From positions 806,001-870,000 of the forward strand of contig VWND01000001.1 of assembly GCA_009599575.1 (NCBI GenBank): 64,000 nt of DNA. The letters are read 5' to 3'. The position numbers and the translations under genes were made by a program. The DNA is from Blumeriella jaapii (lineage: Eukaryota > Ascomycota > Leotiomycetes > Helotiales > Drepanopezizaceae). How positions within the stretch are numbered: position 1 is the first letter of the stretch; every line of letters starts with the position of its first letter. Positions 23,897-36,816 of this stretch are shown here, piece by piece. Below the pieces are notes generated by a model that made no database searches, had not been told where the DNA came from, and saw only the letters and a program-made list of their open reading frames with translations.

Positions 23897-24310
23897 TATA
23901 AAAATTAAAAAAGCAGAAAAACATTAATTTAAATAATAAAGCTCAGATAAAATTAGGTTGATAATCAAACTGATTTCTACTTTTTATATTTTTAGTAAAA
24001 AGCGTATATAAGTACAAAAGAAAAGGTGAAACCTTCGAAAAAAGTATTTCTTAAAAAACCAGGCGAATCTTATTTAATATGCTTTTTTAATTCCTATCCC
24101 GACCTTTTCTTATTTTTCTTAATATAACCCTAATAACTGGTTCCTTAGCAATCATTCCTATAAAATGTTTTACTTAAATATTATTTCCAGCCCTTATAAT
24201 ACTATCCGGCCCCTACGGCCTATCCGCAGAAAATGCTATTCGAGGATTGGTAGAAGGCAGAAGGTCTTGGCGGATCACCTGACTTATACACGTGATATTG
24301 GTTCCTGACA
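23897..24310 (-). repeat. right (5') LTR of element A, 414 bp
   Basis: Begins TATAAAAATTAAAAAAGCAG (mutated inner edge) and ends GATATTGGTTCCTGACA (unmutated outer edge). Confidence 0.9.
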
Positions 24311-24485
24311 GTATACGATAAAAAAATATTCGCAATCGTAAAATCTTTAAGCAATTTTCGTGCTAAACTAATTAATTTAGTTTATTAAATTAAAATAATT
24401 ATTAATCATAAAGTTTTAAAATATTTTATAATTTTCAAATTTTTAAACGCTCGATAAACACGTTAAGCCGAGCTTTTCGCCGATT
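24311..24485 (+). pseudogene. inverted 175-bp fragment of element D pol between A and B
   Basis: The reverse complement matches 32782-32955 of intact copy H (RNase H region) from AATCGGCG through ATCGTATAC, which is the piece missing from D between 5645 and 38316. It is flanked by GTATA after A and CGATT before B. All other D sequence is in the opposite orientation, so this segment has been flipped. Confidence 0.85.
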
Positions 24486-24899
24486 TGTCAGGAACCAATA
24501 TCACGTGTATAAGTCAGGTGATCCGCCAAGACCCTCTGTCTCCTACCAACCCTCGAATAGCATTTTCTGCGGATAAGCCGTGGGGGCCGGATAGTATTAT
24601 AAGGGCTGGAAATAATATTTAAATAAAACATTTTATAAAAATAATTGCTAAAAAACTAATTATTAAGATTATATTAAAAAAAATAAAAAAAGGTCGGAAT
24701 AAGGGCTGGAAAAGCATATTAAATAAAATTCGCCTGGTTTTTTAAAAAATACTTTTCTCGAGGGCTCCACCCTTTCTTTTGTATTTATATACGCCTTTTA
24801 CTAAAAATATAAAAAGTAAAAATCAATCTGATTATCAACCCAATTTTATTTAAGCTTTATTATTTAAATTAATATTTCTCTGTTTTTTTAATTTTTACA
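24486..24899 (+). repeat. left (5') LTR of element B, 414 bp
   Basis: Starts TGTCAGGAACCAATATCACG (unmutated) and ends AATTTTTACA (mutated inner edge). Confidence 0.9.
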
Positions 24900-25079
24900 T
24901 TTTAATTTTTTTATTTACCGAAACAGCAGTTCGATATTACTAAAACAACTTTTTATTATATTATTACATTTATATCGTTATTATCGATATTATAGCTTTT
25001 CGCACTCGTAGAAAACAAACATTTTCAGCTATTCAAAAAACCTAATATTTTCGGCTGTTTAAAAAAACCTCGTACTATC

Positions 25080-26480
25080 GTTTCTTTTAACGTTACCAGT
25101 TTTACTAAAGGCCGAAAACATTCTATTACCAAAGCGCGACGATTTTTTAATTTTTTTTATCGAAAAAATCATTAAAAAAAACCACGCTCAAAGCGATTCG
25201 GAAAAACTTTTCACCGAAACTTTGATTTATTTAGCTAATAAACGAATCCGCGCCGAACAAAAAAAAAACGATAAACGTAAAAAAATAAAAAAAATACGAG
25301 CTAAAATAAAGCAAAAAAAAATTAAAAAAAAAGTTTACGAAACAGTCAAAAAATTCGAAAAAACTTTAAAACGCCGAAACGAACTCCGAAAAAAGGTTAA
25401 ATAACTCTAACAAAAACTTAACGCTTTCGAAAATATCGAAAAAAAGGTTTTTATACCTCCTAACACCGCCCCAATTAAAAAAAAACAGAAAATAATTTAA
25501 GCCGGCGATTATTATAAAATATTCTCGGAGCATTACGATAACAATACTTATTAAAAACGACTTAGCACCTTTTTTAAGCATATTATACCTTTTGTAGAAA
25601 ACACAGCGAATTCGAGCCGAAAGGCATTAAAAATAAAAAACTTTTCAATATATCGAAAAAAAAATACTAAAAAAGCTTAATTTTTTATTCGGCGTGCAAA
25701 GCGAAGTTTCCGCCAAAATAAAAAAATAACATTTTATATTAATCAAAAGAAAATTAACGCTTGTATTTTAGCTTTCGACGATAAAATAAAAAAAAAGTAA
25801 ACCGGATACGAACGACGTTTTATAAATATTCGAATTATATAAAACGATTTCAAAAAATAAATATTAAACTTTTTAATAAATGCGGAAAATCGAAAAATCG
25901 CGGCTTCGAATTCATACGATAAAACGAAGCAAAAAAAGCATAAATTAATTAACAATTTCGTTGCTTATTTAAATAATTTCGAATAATAATTGCAAATAAC
26001 AAACGATACGATTAAAAAAAAAATGCTTTTCGCAAAACTCCGATTTATTTTTCGAAAAAAAATCATTAAACGAAACAATACTGCAATTATAAGCTCGTAC
26101 GAAAAATTAATATTAATCGCTTATTATATCGAAAATATTAATAAAATTATCAGCGACGAAACGAAAAATAATAAACGACGAAACGAGCAAAAAAAAAAAA
26201 AAAAAAAAAAAAAAACTTATATTTACGATCAAAGCTTAAAAGCTAAAATAAATACATATCGTTTTCGATTCGAATATACGTTACAAAAAAAAAACGAAAG
26301 CGAAAAAACGATAATCCTAACAAAATCCTTTAAAATTCTAAAACTCTTAACGATTCCTTTTACTTTTCGAAATGCAATCGCTGCCAAAAGGAAAAGCACC
26401 GCATAGCTAATTATTCAAAAGTCGAATATTATAAATGCAATAGAAAAAAATATATAATTTTAAACTGCTCCGAAGCTAAT
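25080..26480 (+). pseudogene. gag remnant, element B
   Basis: Plus-strand structural polyprotein. The N-terminal lysine-rich, probably coiled-coil segment is open at 25222-25404 (LANKRIRAEQKKNDKRKK). The capsid-like region at about 25740-26200 shows NAENRKIAASNSYDKTKQ and RNNTAIISSYEKLILIAYY (open frame 25990-26406). Two CCHC-type zinc knuckles follow at about 26370-26465: CNRCQKEKHRIANY, with the last Cys changed to Tyr, and YKCNRKKYIILNC, with His changed to Tyr. Both changes fit RIP. An A-rich run near 26190-26213 encodes poly-lysine. Confidence 0.75.
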
Positions 26481-26579
26481 AAATCTAAAAATTCGGAAAA
26501 AGCTTTCGTTCGATTTTAATTTCGTCGCTGCTAACAAAATCGAACGAAAAAAAAAAGCAAAAAATAATAATTTCAATCG

Positions 26580-29500
26580 AAATTAAAAAAGCCAAAAGCG
26601 AAACTCGTACGAAACAAGCTCTTATCGATTGCGACGCGAAAAAAAACTGCGTAACCCAAAAGTTATTAATTAAATATAAATAAAAATTAATTTAAAAATA
26701 TATTAATTTATCTACGGTTAAAAAAAAAAAAATAACCATTTACGACACGCATACGCAACCCATTCGCGCTATTAATAATTATAAAACAATTAAAAAAATA
26801 CAAAGCGATTTCGTAGCTTACGATATAAATATTTTAAAAGTTTCATTTATTTTAAAATTCCTTTAGTTGCGAAATATCGACCCCGCTATAAGCTTTCGAG
26901 CTAAATCGTAGCGATATTTAATCGAACGCTTACAGCTTAATTTCGTTATAATCAAACGTTTCAAAAAAAAATCCAAAAAAAAACAAGCGTTTTATATCGT
27001 TTTAAAAAAAGCTATTAAAAAACATTAATTACTTTTTAAATACGACGATTACGCCGACGTATTCGACGATACCGCCGCGGTTACCCTAGCTTCTTACCAT
27101 TTTATAAAACATCGAATAAACCTCGCGAAAAAAAAAAACCTTTTTTAAAAACCAATCTATTTTTTGTCGGAATTTAAACTTACCGAATTGCGCGAATATT
27201 TCGATTCGAGCTTAAAAAAAAGCTGGATAAAAAAATCTATTAGCCCTGCCGGCGCACCGGTAATATTTATATCGAAAAAAAACGAAAGTTTACGATTATG
27301 CGTCGATTATAAAAGTCTAAACGCAATTACGATTAAAAATCGAACTTTCCTATTTTTTATAAACGAAACTTTGGATCGTTTGAAAAAAACTAAAATATTT
27401 ACTAAGCTAAACCTTATTTAAGCGTATTATCGCTTTCGAATAAAAAAAGGAAATAAATGGAAAACTGCGTTTCGCATTCGTTACGAACACTTCGAATACT
27501 GCGTATTACCTTTCGGCCTTTCGAACGTACCAGCAACCTTCCAAGCGTATATTAATCAAGCTTTAATCGGTTTAATAAATATTACGTATATAATTTACTT
27601 CGACGATATTTTAATATTTTCCGAAAACTCCGACGATTATACAAACGCGGTAAAAGAAATTTTCGAAAAACTTCGTATTAACAAACTTTACGGAAATCTG
27701 AAAAAATATGCTTTCGACACGAATACGATTAAATTTTTAAATTTCGTCGTTATTTTTACGAAAATTAAAATAAATCCAGAAAAAGTAAATAATATTCGGA
27801 AATAGCCCCTTTTTATTACGTAGCGAAATATTTAAATATTTTTGAGTTTTACCAACTTTTACAAACGTTTTATTAAAAACTACGCTAAGCTTTGCCGACT
27901 TATTACAAATCTTCTGAAAAAAATATAACAAAAAAAAATGTCGGACTTTTTTCGTTTTTTATTCGAAGCAAAACTCGCTTTTTTATTTCTAAAAAAAAAG
28001 TTTTGCTAAGCATCGATTTTACGCTATTTCGATCCTCGATTAAAAATTCAAATCGAAACAAACGCTTCGAAATTCGTTATAAGCGGAATATTATTTCAAT
28101 TGTTCGGCGAAAATGCGAAAGCACGTTAGCATCCTATCGCGTATTATTCGAAAAAGCTTTCTTTTATAAAACAAAAATACGAAGTTTACAACGCTAAGTT
28201 AATAGCTATAATTTACGTTTTTAAATAGTAAAGCCAATATTTACGTAACGCTTCCGACGTTATTATTATACGTACAAATTATTATAATCTGAAATACTTT
28301 TTTACGAAAAAACGTTTAAACGAACGCTAAGCGAAATAAGCCGACGAGCTAGCTAAATACGATTTTGCAATCGAATATAAAACAAAAGTTTCTAACCCGG
28401 CGAATAATTTTTTCCGCCGGCCAAATTTAAAAAAAAATTTAAAAAAAAATAACGAGCAGCTACCTACGTTGCATCGTAAGCTAAAACTAGCTTATTTAAG
28501 AAATTCTAAAATATTTTCCGTAATAAAAACACGTTTAAAATCGAAGCATAAACCATTTCGCGCCGATAAGTATTCGAAACTTTTATTAACGAAATCAAAA
28601 AATAAAAAATAAGCGGAAAAAAGCCAAATAAAAAGCTTTTTCGCCGGATTATTTTTTACTAATATTACTAGTTGCAAATAATATATACCACGGAGCGTAG
28701 CCGCTGTATTATTATAATCCGAAACGGCTAATAACAAATTAGCAAAACCGATTCACAAAACTATTTTTAAATTGCAAAAATCTAATTTTTTTGTATTACA
28801 AAAAACGTACGAATCGGCCTCGTAAAGCAATCGAGCCGGGTTCGAAAAACACTGGCGTATAAGCCAAAATAAATTACTACGTTATAAAAAACGTGCGTAT
28901 ATTTCGAATAAAAGCGTTATTAAAAGCGAAATATTAAAAATTAATTACGACGATCCGACCGCCGGCTATTAAAGTTTTCGGCGAACGTTAGAATTGGTCG
29001 AAAAAAATATTTCTGGCCTGGTTTACGAAGCGACGTAAAGCGTTACGTTAATACGTATAAAAAATATCAAAAAGGCAAGCCTAAAAAGCACCGACTTTAT
29101 AACGAGTTAGCCCCTTTTTCGACTTTTACGAAATCTTAGAAAAAGATAATTATAAACTTTATTACGAATTTATTTTTTAGCAAAAAACGAAATCGTATTT
29201 ACGATTCGATATTCGTTATAATAAACCGATATATAAAACTGTCGAAATATATACCGATACAAAAAACGATTTCAATTTTAAATTTAGCTAAAATATTTAT
29301 ATAATACGTTTATAAAAATTTTGGCTGTTTTAAAAAAATTATTACAAACAAAAGGTTAGTTTTTATTAATAAATTTTAATTTTTAGTAATATTTTATTTA
29401 CAAATACGACGTCGATTAAGCACCGCTTTTTATTTTCAGATCGATAGCCAAACGAAACGTTAAAATCAAATTTTAAAATTTTACTTTCGTACGTACTGCG

Positions 29501-30420
29501 ATTATCGACAAAACGATTAGACTACGAAGCTTGCTTTAACCGAGTTTACGTATAATAACTCGATATACGCTTTTACGGATTTTATTTCTTTTCGCATATT
29601 ATACGGCTTTTATTTAAAACTTAATAGCAACGTCGAAAGCGACGTCGTAAAAAAAAAAGTACCGTTAGCGAAAAAACGAATTAAAATATTGCAAAAAAAA
29701 AGAAAAATATTTAATAAAAAGCTAAAAAAAGCCAACGCGAACTATAAAAAGTTTTACAACGCTAAATATAAAAAAATTAAATTTCAAATAAACGACAAAG
29801 TATTATTATCGATTAAAAACCTCCGATAGCTGCGACTTTTTCGAAAGCTTTTAAATAAATATCTAAAGCTTTTTAAAATTAAGCGAGTTATATACGAGCA
29901 CGGCCAAGTTTACTAATTCGAGCTTTTTTTTTAATATCGTATTTACGATACTTTCTACGTTTTTTTACTAAAATCTTAGCAAGATCGGAACAACACCGAG
30001 CCGAAAAATAATATAATAAAATTCTAAAAATCCGATAAATACGAGGTCAAATTAATACAAGCTTACAAAAATATAAAAAAAGGCCGATATTATTTAATAC
30101 GATAAAAAAGCTATTTACTAAGCAAAAACTTCTGGAAATCAGAAAACCATTTTACGAACGCAAAAAAGATTATAAAAAAATACTTGAAAAATATAATAAA
30201 TAATAGCAACGGAGCAATAATAAATACGCGTCGTAAAAACAAAAAAAAAAAAAAAACAAAAAACACTTAGAAAACCTTTAAAACCGCCGCTAAGCCAATT
30301 TATTTTTATTATCGTTATTTCTTTTTTTATTATTATCGCCATTTTTTTCAGATTCAAAAGCAGCGGCAAGCTAAAAAAAATTAATATTAAACGAATTCGC
30401 AAAATATTCGATTTATTTTA
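26580..30420 (+). pseudogene. pol polyprotein remnant with chromodomain, element B
   Basis: Plus strand. The protease site reads ALIDCDAKKNCVTQKLL at about 26.62 kb. The RT entry is YDDYADVFDDTAAVTL, then the open frame 27164-27421 with FKLTELREYFDSSLKKSW and LRLCVDYKSLNAITIKNR. FEYCVLPFGLSNVPATFQAY precedes an intact IYFDDILIFSEN at about 27.6 kb. The connection NFYKRFIKNYAKLCR is at about 27.86 kb and RNase H at 27.95-28.35 kb. Integrase follows to about 29.9 kb. A chromodomain at about 30045-30200 reads YEVKLIQAYKNIKKGRYYL, then FWKSENHFTNAKKIIKKYL with one Trp now a stop. Multiple stops rule out function. Confidence 0.85.
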
Positions 30421-30647
30421 ATTAAAATTTTTATAATAGCCGTAATCGAATTTTGAATTGCAATTACGATATTTTCGTAGAAATTCAAAATTTAATTTAA
30501 TTAGTCAGAATAAATCCGAACGATATTTTCGAAACGTCGGAAAATACGTTTTATATTAGCGTCGTTAAAAAAAAAAGCCGGCGCAGCCAAAACTTTTAAA
30601 ACAGCAGCAGCCGCCAAACCGGCAAAAACGGACGTAGCAGCAGCGGC
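30421..30647 (+). pseudogene. extra reading frame of family 2, first part, element B
   Basis: Downstream of the chromodomain, interrupted by element H. Equivalent to 6900-7140 (minus) of copy A. It ends in an alanine/glutamine-rich GC-rich stretch (AGCAGCAGC-like). See 37116-37870 for the continuation. Confidence 0.45.
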
Positions 30648-30941
30648 TGTGACGATCTAATCAGTCGGAGGGCTGGGAGATCAGTCAACTGGTCGCCGTG
30701 TTCACATAGTATGAAACGAGCCTTTGGTTTTGTAACAAAAATATTCATTTAGAATCAACAACTGCAAAAGGCAGAGGTTGCTAAGAAAAGAAAACCTTAT
30801 ATATATAATAGTCTTCATAGTTGATAGGGAGACCCACCAGAAGACCAGGAAGCTTGCAGTTATACGTAGTTGCTAGGAAGCTTGCAGCTATACGTAGTTG
30901 CTGGGGTGACACGAAAGGTGGCAACAGAATGAATCGTTATA
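30648..30941 (-). repeat. left (3') LTR of element H, 294 bp
   Basis: Starts TGTGACGATCTAATCAG, ends ATCGTTATA. Two copies of the 28-bp internal unit. Confidence 0.92.
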
Positions 30942-30949
30942 TTATCCTT

Positions 30950-33900
30950 CCGTCCGAAAAAAGCGCGCTTTCGAGCTTTTATCTATTGGTACGTTACTAT
31001 CCAAGTAATCGTACGAGTTCAAACTTTCGGAATATGTTTTCAGCCAGTCTATAAGTTTTGCAGAAAGACCGGGGAGCTTTTTATGCGCCAAATGAAAGTC
31101 GCGCATTTTCAAGAAAGCGTATATAAAATTAAAACGCGGGGTACTACGTAAGATTTTTTTATTTAAACCTATTTAAAAAGCTTTGTATTAAAAGGTTTTC
31201 CGTTGCATTCGACAGGCGATTAATTTTTCGATTTCGTATTTAAACTCATCAGTTATATTAATAGATTCAGAGGCTGGGTTAATCTGACCTGGGAGCGCGT
31301 CGTTAGCTGCTTTACGCAGTCGACTAGCGTGAAAAAAACTGGGTGTACGTTTATAATATTAAAAAGATCTAGTTTAAAAGCGTTGTCGAAAATTTTGGCT
31401 ACAACTTTAAAAGGGCCGTTTGTAGGGTTGTCGAGCTTGCGGAAGGGCCGGAAGATCGGAAATGGACGCATATCGAGCCATACGTAGTCGCTAACGTTAA
31501 AATCGTTCGCGCGGCGAGATTTATTCGCATTTTTTTTTATTTTATCGTGGGCTTATTAGAAATGCGATTTGGCGAGGTTTTAAGCGTCGTAATGGCGGCG
31601 AGCGTACGCACGAGCTTCGTTTGCGTTTAGCTTGTGTAAAGGGTTGGAAAAGGGGGAAGTATCGAGCTTTCAGTTTTAATTAATATAGAAAATATAACCG
31701 TATACAATTTTAAAAAATAAAAGGCCATTTAGACTTTCGTAAAAAAGGATTATTTGAGCGAAATCTATTATTAAGAGAAATTCGCTTTAATCGTCTTAAT
31801 AAAAGTTTACGAAAGGTCGAAAGCGTTTTTGCAGGTATTGGTTATAAATTTCGGTCTGACCGTCGGTTTTAGAATAAGCGGCTGTCGAAAGCTTTAGTTG
31901 CGTACCGAGTATTTTGTTTAATTCAAACCAGAAGATAAATTAATACTAAAGGCTACGATCGCTAATAATACTTTTTGAAAGGCCAAAATATTTGTATACG
32001 TAGAATATATATAATTTGGCGAAGCTTCGAACGTCGATATTTTTATAACAGAAAATCGAAATAGCCTGTTTGAAAAAGCGATTTATTATTACGAATACGT
32101 TATCGTAACCGTGTTTGTTTTTATTAAAGCTGTAAAAGTCTATTATAACGTGCTTCCAAAAGTGGTTAGAAACAAAAAAAGGCTAAAAAAGGCCGGAGCG
32201 CTTATTTTTTAAAACAGAACTTTTTCGATAAACGTGGCAGTTACGACAGTATTGTTTTACGAAAGCTGTCATATCTCGCCAATAATATTGGTCCGAAAGC
32301 AATTGCGTAATTTTGCGAGCGCTGGAATAAGCGGTAAAGATCTGGTCGTGCATTTTTCGTACAAAAGCCAAACGAAAATAATCGACGTTTGGTATTATTA
32401 GGCGACCGTAATATAACAGCAGATCGCGTTCAAGTGTATACGAAGTATTATTGTCGTTCCTTTTCGTAGCGTTTCGTATAGCTTTTTTTCGGAGGGCCAT
32501 CAGGCTGCTAGCTATGCGATTAGCGTGGAAAAGCTGATTAACGACACGGAATGCGAATAAAAAATCAGCTATTTCAACGATAAAAACAGCTGTTTCGAAG
32601 GCCGTAAGCGATCGAAGTTTTTTAATTAAAAGACGGTGATCGATCTAATCGGCTCGAAAAAGTGTTTGCAGGCGCTAGGTGCGTTTAAAAAAGTTTTGAC
32701 GGTCGAATTCGCTCGTACGACGTATTAATACGTCAGCCAAAAAATTGTGTTTACCTGGTCTGTACGTAATAAAAAAATTATAATCGGCGAGAAGTTCGGC
32801 CTAGCGTGCTTATCGAGCGTTTAAGGGTTGAAGGTTATAAAATATTCCAAAGCTTTATAATTAGTAATTATTTTGATTTGATAAACTGAATTAGCTAATT
32901 TAATACGAAAGTTGCCTAGAGATTTTACGATTGCGAATATTTTTTTGTCGTATACGACGTAGTTTAGTTTTGCGAAGATTATAATTTTGCTAAAGTAAGC
33001 GATTGGGAGCCAGTCGTCGCTATGGAGTTGCGAAAGCACAGAAGCTATTACGCCGTCGAAAGCGTTAGTTTTTAATATGCAAGAAAGGTTTTGCCTGTAA
33101 TATTATAGAACTGGTGCAATAGTAAGGGCTAGTATAAAAAGGTCGAAACTCTTCTGACATTTAGAAGTAAAATTAAAAGGAACGTTAGCTTTGGTTAAAT
33201 AAACTAGAAGCTTTGCAATTATACCGTAATTTCGAATAAAACGTCGGTAAAAGTTACAAAAACCAAAAAAGCTTTATACATTTTTTACAGTAATAGAAGG
33301 CTTTTAATAGGCGACCACGGAGACTTTCTCTGGATCTATTTTTAGGTTTTTAATCGAGATAATAAAACTTAAATAACGGATTCGTATAACGTTGAATTCA
33401 GATTTCCGAATATCGGCCTGTAATTCAGCGTTAGCGAGCTTTTGAAATATTTTGCGAACGTGTATAGCGTGTTTCAAAAAATCGAACGAATAAATAAAAA
33501 TGTTATCCAGATATGCAATGCAGAAATCGTTTAAATAGTCGAAAAAAACGTCGTTTATATAGCGTTGATAAGTTGCGGATTTATTAATAAGGCCAAAAGG
33601 TAGCATTTTGCATTTATAGGCGCCGTAACGCGTACGAAACGTCGTTAGTTTTTTATTGGCGGGATCCATTCGAATTCTGTGAAAAGTTTAACGAATATCG
33701 AACTTCGTAAAAATTCGCGCTTCCGAAAAACGAACAAAAATTTTATCGATAAAAAAAAGGGAATAGCGATCCTTACGAATAATATTATTAAAAGTTCGAT
33801 AGTCGATACAAAAACGCAATAAACCGTCGGGTTTTTTAGCGAAAAGCATTGAAACAGCGAAAAAAGCGGTGAAAAGTTCGATAAAACCTTTGTTAAAATT

Positions 33901-35190
33901 GTTTTGCAAATAAATTTTAATAATCTCGAGCTTTGGAATCGATATTTTGTATAAAAAAGTGTATTTCAGCTTTTTCTTATTTATAATAAGCTTGATTTTA
34001 TAATCGTAGGGCCGGTAAAAAGCTAGCTCGTTATTGGCGGCCTTAGAAAACACGTGTTCGAGATTTTTATACTTCGGAGAAAAAGATTCGAAAAAAAATT
34101 TATTCGAAGTTAGCTTTGCTAAATTGGTTAAAAGGGTCGAAATCGATATTTTATTGGTTTTGAAACGTTCGAAAAAACTATGAGATTAGGTTTTAAAGGA
34201 AATGTTGTACGTAAAATCGTTTAATATTTTGTCGATCTCGTACAAAAAGGTTAAAAACATTTTAATTGCTTTTTTTCTAAAGATCAGTTTGAAAGCGTAT
34301 GTAATAATTTGGCAGATAGAAATTAAATAAGCAGTAGGTTAAGAAACTCGTTTTCGAACTGATCGTTTGGGAAATTCAGAAAATGGCTTATTTAAATTAT
34401 CGATTATATTAAACTGAAAGGCCATCGCGGCGAAAGCTTTTTTTCGGTTTTTAATATAACTGTTTTTCGTAGAATAAAAAAGCTGTTTTGACGAAAGAAA
34501 AAAAGAAAAAAAAAAAATAATAAAAGAAAAATCGGCAGCCTGGGAAAATGGTGTAATTTCTTATATTATTTCACTGGCGTCGCTATCGAAATTGGCACCG
34601 CGAATAAAATTCGATTTTTTCGCGCTTCGCACAGCGTCGTAAATCTGCCATAATTAGTCAAAGTTTTTGTCACGTTTTACAGCGTCGTTTTAATGGCGAG
34701 ATTAAATCTTTCGAAGATGCAAATAAAAAACTTTAATACAACGAGCGTAAAAGGCTGTGGAAAGATAAAACTTCGGCCAATAAAGCTTGCGTTTATTACA
34801 ATTTAATAAAACTTGATATTCGGCCAGCCAAGCTTTTTCTAAAATCATACTATGATTTCCGAGGTTGGTAATTAAAAAAAAAATAAACGATTGTATTTGA
34901 TTATTAATAATAAAATTAAAAGCGTAAAATATATAATTAAATGGCCACGAGCTTTATTATATCCTTTTATAAAAAAAGGAGCCGGAAAAAATTAAATCAA
35001 AAGTTTTAAAAAAAAAAAAAAGAATTTGATCAGCGCCGAATCGATTAACGTATAACCGTTCGTTTTAAAGTCGGCGAGCGCCTTTATTTTATACGAAAGG
35101 CCATTTTTGATAAGTGTAACGGGGATTGTTAATAAGTCGCTATTAAAAAGCTTTCGAACGTTAAAATAACGCATATCGCGCAACACGCCT
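30950..35190 (-). pseudogene. pol remnant (PR-RT-RNase H-IN), element H
   Basis: Minus strand. The protease region 34992-35186 has KALADFKTNGYTLIDSAL, a mutated DSGA-type site. RT 33688-34053 has MLFAKKPDGLLRFCIDYRTF and IFTKFDI; 33304-33669 has RTRYGAYKCKMLPFGLINK and AYLDNIFIYS, where the second catalytic Asp is now Asn (GAT AAC). RNase H 32821-33039 has YDKKIFAIVKSLGNFRIKL and TNYKALEYF. The integrase zinc-binding domain 32183-32500 has KMHDQIFTAYSSARK, QYYWRDM and YCRNCHVY (HHCC). The core at about 31700-31990 keeps IISDR and KTDGQTEIYNQYL. The C-terminal segment 31253-31471 has RPFRKLDNPTNGPFKVV and VHPVF. I see no chromodomain. The order is that of Ty3/gypsy. Confidence 0.85.
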
Positions 35191-35229
35191 AAAAAAAAGG
35201 CTTTGCTTAGGCCTAGGCGTTTTTTCGAT

Positions 35230-36816
35230 TAGCGGAAAAGCCTTCGATTTCCTCGTATGCGTTTTGGAAGTCGTCTGGAAAAAAGTTTTCGTTTTTATTA
35301 TTATTATTAAAAAGCGAATCTTCGGCCGGTTCGATCTCGTTTATATCTACCAGCTTGGAAGAGCTTTTGGATGGAACCGAGAGTCGGCTCGTAAAAGATC
35401 GTGCAGATTAGTTTCGAACTTTCTGATATAAAATAAAAGACGAGCGTTGTTATTGGTCCGATCGAAAAGAAAAAACGCTAAAGGAGGCGTTTTGGCGTGG
35501 AAAAGAAAAAAAAATAAAGGGCTAAAAAAAAGCTTATGAAATACTTGGACGATTTTCGTACGTACGATTTAACTCGTAGTACGCTTTGATTAAGAATTTA
35601 CCACTTTAATAAATAATAAATTTGGTTAAAAAGCGATTCGCGTATAAAATTCGTTCAGCCAACTGATTTTGTTTTTTTTAACGGACGGCGGTAAGCTAAT
35701 TTTTAAAAGTCGTTGTACGCGCTTATTTCAAATGCAGTTTTTCTCGTAAACGCTTTGGTATTTTGTCGCGAAGAGCGTTTCGAAGCTGTTTATCAGTTCG
35801 TATTTGAGCGTTCGCTGCGAAAGTAAAAAATCGCAGATAAAATCGCCAAAAATCGTCGTGCGTATTTATTGCAAGCATTTTGAATTCGTTTTCCGCCTTC
35901 TAAACGTCTGAAAAGTCGGCCAGGAAATCGGCGACCTTTTTTATTAATTTTTCGAAAAATGTAAAATCGGAACGGTTTAAAATACGCGGGGTCAGAAACT
36001 CCTTTGCTACGCTTTCGGTCTGATCGATATATAATTTTTGCGAAATCGATCGCCAGCGAAATAATCGTAGTAAAATTCGAAATTGTTAAAAATTTTAATT
36101 TTTTAATAGCGTGCTTTGTAATTTTTACTATTATTTAACTTAAATTTAAGATTCGGAACGCGCTTTATACGAGCTAGTCGAAAATTAGCAAATAAATAGG
36201 AATTATAACGTTCAAAAAGCGCGCTAGGGTTTTGGCCGTTAGGAAAAGATCCAAAAAAAGTTCGCGAAAAGCGTGGAAGTTGGTTTGCAGCGTTTGTTAG
36301 TTGAAATAAGACGTTGCGAAGAAAAAGAGGAGCAGCAGATTCGCGACTAGCAGAAGCACGTTCGATAAATTTTATCAAACGCTCTAATTGAGGGGTCTGT
36401 CGCAATCGTATAGTTTTTAAAAGTTATCGTTCACGTTTTTGCGCTTTTTTCAATTGATTTTGCAAAAGTCTTAATTAAACGCTTTTAGCGCTAGGCTGGG
36501 AGGTGGCAGGCGAAGTGGTTGGCGCTCTGCCTTTTCCTTTGTTTTTCTTTCCTCGGAAGAAGAACTGTTTTTCAAAAAAAGAAGCTTCTGGAGGAGGTTG
36601 TTTTTTCGCTGATTAAAAGGAAAAGGAAAGTTAAGATATAGTAGCAGAAATTGAAAAGCTTTGCTAAAAGGGGGATCGTTAAACAAAAGCCATTTTTCGC
36701 GAAGTGCGGAAATAAGCCTTTTTACGACCGGTCGATTATTTTGGTATGATCCGTGAGAAATTCGAGGGAAAAAATAATTTACGCCGTCGCCAGCATAAAA
36801 AAAAAGTTGTTAATAA
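35230..36816 (-). pseudogene. gag remnant, element H
   Basis: Minus strand between the 5' LTR and protease. Open pieces are 36471-36686 (FSKAFQFLLLYLNFPFPF and a Ser/Glu/Lys-rich tail) and 36103-36405 (LERLIKFIERASASRESAAP, then SALFERYNSYLFANFRLARI). Equivalent text is present in all five family-1 copies. No convincing zinc knuckle is left; a knuckle near 35.2-35.3 kb is possible but too degraded to call. The region just 5' of the gag start is A-rich. Confidence 0.65.

Larger units (their letters stand above)
5646..24310 (-). mobile_element. chromovirus-type LTR retrotransposon A, family 2, containing element C
   Basis: 414-bp LTRs at 5646-6059 and 23897-24310. The internal region reads on the minus strand (gag, then pol, chromodomain, extra frame), so the 5' LTR is the right one. 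Element C is inserted in gag at 12030-23328. Removing C and its 4-bp duplication leaves 7362 bp, exactly the length of copy B after its own insert is removed. The flanks do not match each other (AATCG left, GTATA right), but each is the reverse complement of a flank of element B, which indicates a later inversion. All frames carry stops. Confidence 0.9.
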
